From NCBI RefSeq assembly GCF_033115175.1, contig NC_084830.1, positions 116,028,709-116,092,708 of the forward strand: a DNA stretch of 64,000 nucleotides. The letters are read 5' to 3'. The translations under genes and the position numbers were made by a program. Shown here in pieces: positions 61,019 to 64,000 of this stretch; the first letter of the stretch is position 1; every line of letters starts with the position of its first letter. The notes under the pieces are model-generated. The model searched no databases. It was not told the origin of the DNA and saw only the letters and a program-made list of their open reading frames with translations. Origin of the DNA: Lepus europaeus (lineage: Eukaryota; Chordata; Mammalia; Lagomorpha; Leporidae).

Positions 61019-61615
61019 AAAACCAACTTGAATACCTCAGTTAAGATTTAGCAATCACAATTAAATGTATATGCCACATTATTATATTAACAAATAAATT
61101 GCCAGATAATTGGTTATACGGTAAGGAATTTTAATAGTATCTTATTCAGCCTAATCTATTATGAAAGCTCATTCTCCATTAAAAGAATCTCAACTATCTA
61201 GTCTTCCACCTACATCTTCCTTAGTGGTCTTTCTATTTTATAGTAGCAGTATTTTCAGCAGTGAATTAAACTAAAAGAGGATTCCAGAAGAAAAACATAG
61301 TACCCAAAATGCATCATTTTCTATCTGCTTTTAAGCAAACTTCTCCCTTTGAATTTCTTTTTTACACATACATTTTTCTCAAAATCATAATTATATTTAC
61401 TCTCTTCCCCTCCAACTCTCTCCACACACCCCTTTGAATTTCAGCTCTCTCTCTTTCCTTATATATATTGTAGTACTATGTCATGCCATAGAATCTTTAT
61501 GTGCATAACCCTCTTCCTTTTTTATCACTGCTGATCCACTTTGCATTCCAGAACAAAATTTGATTTCTTCATTTACTATTGCTATTTATGCCTCAGTGCC
61601 TACTATTACCCCATA
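61019..61615. other. Unique AT-rich sequence
   Basis: Nothing recognised. Confidence 0.5.
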
Positions 61616-61660
61616 TATATAATATATACCTATGTTATATATATATATATATGTATATAA
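61613..61660. repeat. (TA)n microsatellite
   Basis: Alternating TA runs with interruptions. Confidence 0.88.
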
Positions 61661-62460
61661 ATAACTATTGCTTAACCACTAGTTCACCTATTATCTTTTA
61701 AACTCCTGGGGACACAACAAAATAAATTTTAATTTTAGTTTATGTGATTATATATTCAGTAGTAATAAATACTCCCCTAGCACATGTTTAATAAATGTTT
61801 TTTGGAATTTTTGTACTCCTTTGAATAAAATCCAATAGTCAGTGCTACAGAAGCAGTTGCTTTATACTACAAATTTGGTTTGCTTGTCGACATACATTTA
61901 TTGAACATCTACTGCTCTCAAGCATTAATGCGGAACACTGATATTGATCTAAGATGCCTTATCATGTAGGGAATCTACTGAGGATAAACAAATGCTAAAA
62001 TATTTGACAAGTATTGAAAAAAATATATTTCCATACTTTAAGATTAAGTCTGCCACCAGTTTGTTACCATCTTATTCACCCAAGATAATCAGTTAGCAAT
62101 TGATTTTAAAAAGATTATAAATTCTTATTCATAGGACTTTGGACAACATTCTTAGAAAGTCTCCATGTGACTTTGTTAAATGAGGATTATCATCTTCATA
62201 AATGACTAAACCATGATATTAATGATGTCTACTGTTTTGTTTTAACTCGTTTATGTGAGTTTAAATTCGCAGTGGTACTACTATGCGACACAAACGTTCT
62301 CTTGTTAAAACAAAATTATTTGAAGAAATACAATAGTGAATACTATACTACTCAGAATTCAATGTATTAAAAATATTTATTTTTCTCTCTTGTTTTATTT
62401 TCAAAGTATACATGTATCAAAGCATTAGTTATCTTTTTTGGGAAAGCAAATATTGCTCTT
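61661..62460. other. Unique AT-rich sequence
   Basis: No gene recognised. A tttattgaacatctactgct motif near 61898 hints at an L2/MIR relic too diverged to call. Confidence 0.45.
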
Positions 62461-62500
62461 TGGTGGTGGTGGTGGTGGTGGTGGTGGTGGTGGTGGTGGT
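62461..62500. repeat. (TGG)13 trinucleotide repeat
   Basis: Thirteen perfect TGG units, followed by a GAT break. Confidence 0.97.
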
Positions 62501-62501
62501 G

Positions 62502-64000
62502 ATATTGTTTCCCTCCTAAAACGAGTGATCATAGAGGTGCATAAGAAATTTATTTCATTTGCCAATTTCCTCATTGATCTTTAGGTGAGGAGAGAGACTG
62601 CTGTTATCACACAACCTGTGGAGACATCTGTACGTGTGAATAAAACTCAAAGTGCTCACTTTAACTCCAACTTATCCCACAGAGGCAGGCTCTTCACAAT
62701 TGTGTTTCTTGTGGATCTCACAATAATTACTATTTAACATTCATTGAGGATCTGTTATTTCCTAAAGAATGTGCCCAATACAATATAAGAATTACTTCAT
62801 TCAACACTTATTATAGCTCTTTGTATTGGGAATTATAATAATTCCTATTAATGTGTTGCAGTTAGAAAATGTACTGTTCAGTAAGAAGTAAAACCTACTT
62901 AGAGAATATTATGGTTAACCTCTCTATTAAAAAGGGGATGTACTCACTCCTTTGACTGATTCCCTTAGCAATTATCGGCCAAAGATTGTGGAGGAAATGT
63001 AATAGCTAGCCTTGTTTGATTGCCTGTTTTGGAAACACTAAAGTATATCTTGTTATGTTGCAGAGCTTTTCCTCAAATTTATTCAGCATAAGTTATATTT
63101 CTCACATAGAAGTACGATTTCAGATTGTCCCCTCTAGGTTAGACTTTCTATCTTCCATCCTGTTATCTCAGTGATGACACGAGAAGCTATTTTCGGTAAA
63201 ATCTGTTTGCAATGAGTTTGACATGATGCATTTCACGTGCATCCTTGTCACAGCCTGAAGACACAAAGGACAATGGTGGATTTTGCTGGTGGGACCTCAA
63301 ATCTCAATCTTGAATTTCAAAAAGATTTTATACAGTGGAGAATATACTGCAACTAGAAGGAATCACTTCTGTAATGTTAAAGAGGGGTAAAAAGGAAAAA
63401 CAGCCCAGTTTTAAAAAAAGTGAGTTAGGTTGTAATGATTTCAAATTTGTAAGGTATAATTTAGTAAAAGATAAATTAGAAAATGTAAAATTTCCCATAT
63501 CTTACCAAAGTTTCAAAAATATAAATAAGGATATTTGTTAATGTGACAATTTTATTTCATATGAGAAAAGCTTTATAAAAGTATGTATCTGATTTATGGA
63601 ATATAAACATTTAAAAATTTATGACCTTTTGAAAATGTTTTTTAAAAATCTTTTCTAATATCTATCTTTCAGTGCTTTTAAAAATAGATGCAGAAAATAC
63701 AGAACAACTTAAAAATTTTAAATGACAAAGTGATGATCATCACAAATTAACTCAGTAAAAAATACATAAATCCATTTTTTGAGTTGTTACCACTGCATGA
63801 ATGGTCTATTTTTGTGTTTTATTAATACTGTTGACTAGCTACAACAGGTGACATTTTTATCCCCTTAGGCTGTCCATTAGCCAAATGAAGGGCCATCTGG
63901 AAAGGGATTCTGTTCTTTGAAAAATGTGACAGGGCTGATGGCTTTTTAACTGCTAGTCATCTATGATTGCTGGTAAACACTGGAAATTAGTGTTGATCCC
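62502..64000. other. Unique sequence to the window end
   Basis: No gene or repeat recognised. A small frame at 63335-63541 is lysine-rich with no domain and is not supported. Complexity is higher around 63150-63300 and 63840-64000. Confidence 0.5.

Noticed and set aside
63335..63541. Lysine-rich small open frame near the window end
   Set aside because: Its composition follows the local AT-richness. There is no domain, splice context or conservation evidence.

Overview
The window is AT-rich mammalian nuclear DNA from a lagomorph, most likely a leporid (rabbit or hare). The evidence is about thirty copies of the lagomorph tRNA-derived C-repeat (CSINE): pol III A and B boxes in the head, a CT-rich middle, and an A-rich or (AAATAAAT)n tail. 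L1 copies with rabbit-type 3' ends are also present. I found no intact protein-coding gene, no functional RNA gene, no CRISPR array and no bacterial or plasmid feature. It reads as a gene desert or the inside of a very long intron. Apparent long reading frames run through SINEs, L1 fossils or low-complexity tracts. All calls come from reading and remembered family structure; nothing was aligned.

Layout. 1-10 kb: AT-rich unique DNA with six CSINEs and a MER5A-like fossil. 10.0-13.8 kb: a composite L1/half-L1-like insertion, the strangest object here. An ORF1 fragment points right, and a 3' segment with a rabbit L1 tail and a degenerate retroviral zinc-knuckle-like frame points left. 14-22 kb: mostly unique DNA, three CSINEs and an antisense L1 ORF2 fossil with an internal duplication. 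22.0-23.7 kb: an L1 3' end with a 5' inversion and an 18-bp target-site duplication (TSD). 24.2-29.7 kb: a long decayed L1 hit by two CSINEs. 29.7-30.2 kb: an old CSINE whose CT region grew into a compound microsatellite.

35.3-38.0 kb: a second L1 ORF2 fossil, hit by a CSINE and by a processed pseudogene of histone H2A.Z (H2AZ1), which is itself split by a young CSINE. Every layer has a readable TSD. 38-50 kb: MER5A-, L2- and MIR-like fossils, an L1MA-type 3' end, and a dense SINE cluster at 43.9-47.5 kb. 49.1-50.8 kb: three CSINEs, the last fused to an L1 3' end. 50.8-64 kb: mainly unique AT-rich DNA with L2/MIR relics, one more L1 3' end, two CSINEs, a probable endogenous retroviral LTR and a (TGG)13 repeat.

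The genes do not work together here, because the window records retrotransposition only. L1 machinery made the L1 copies, moved the CSINEs in trans and retrocopied H2AZ1 mRNA. Nested insertions give a relative order: old L1/L2/MIR/MER5A, then younger L1 and the H2AZ1 retrocopy, then GC-rich CSINEs.
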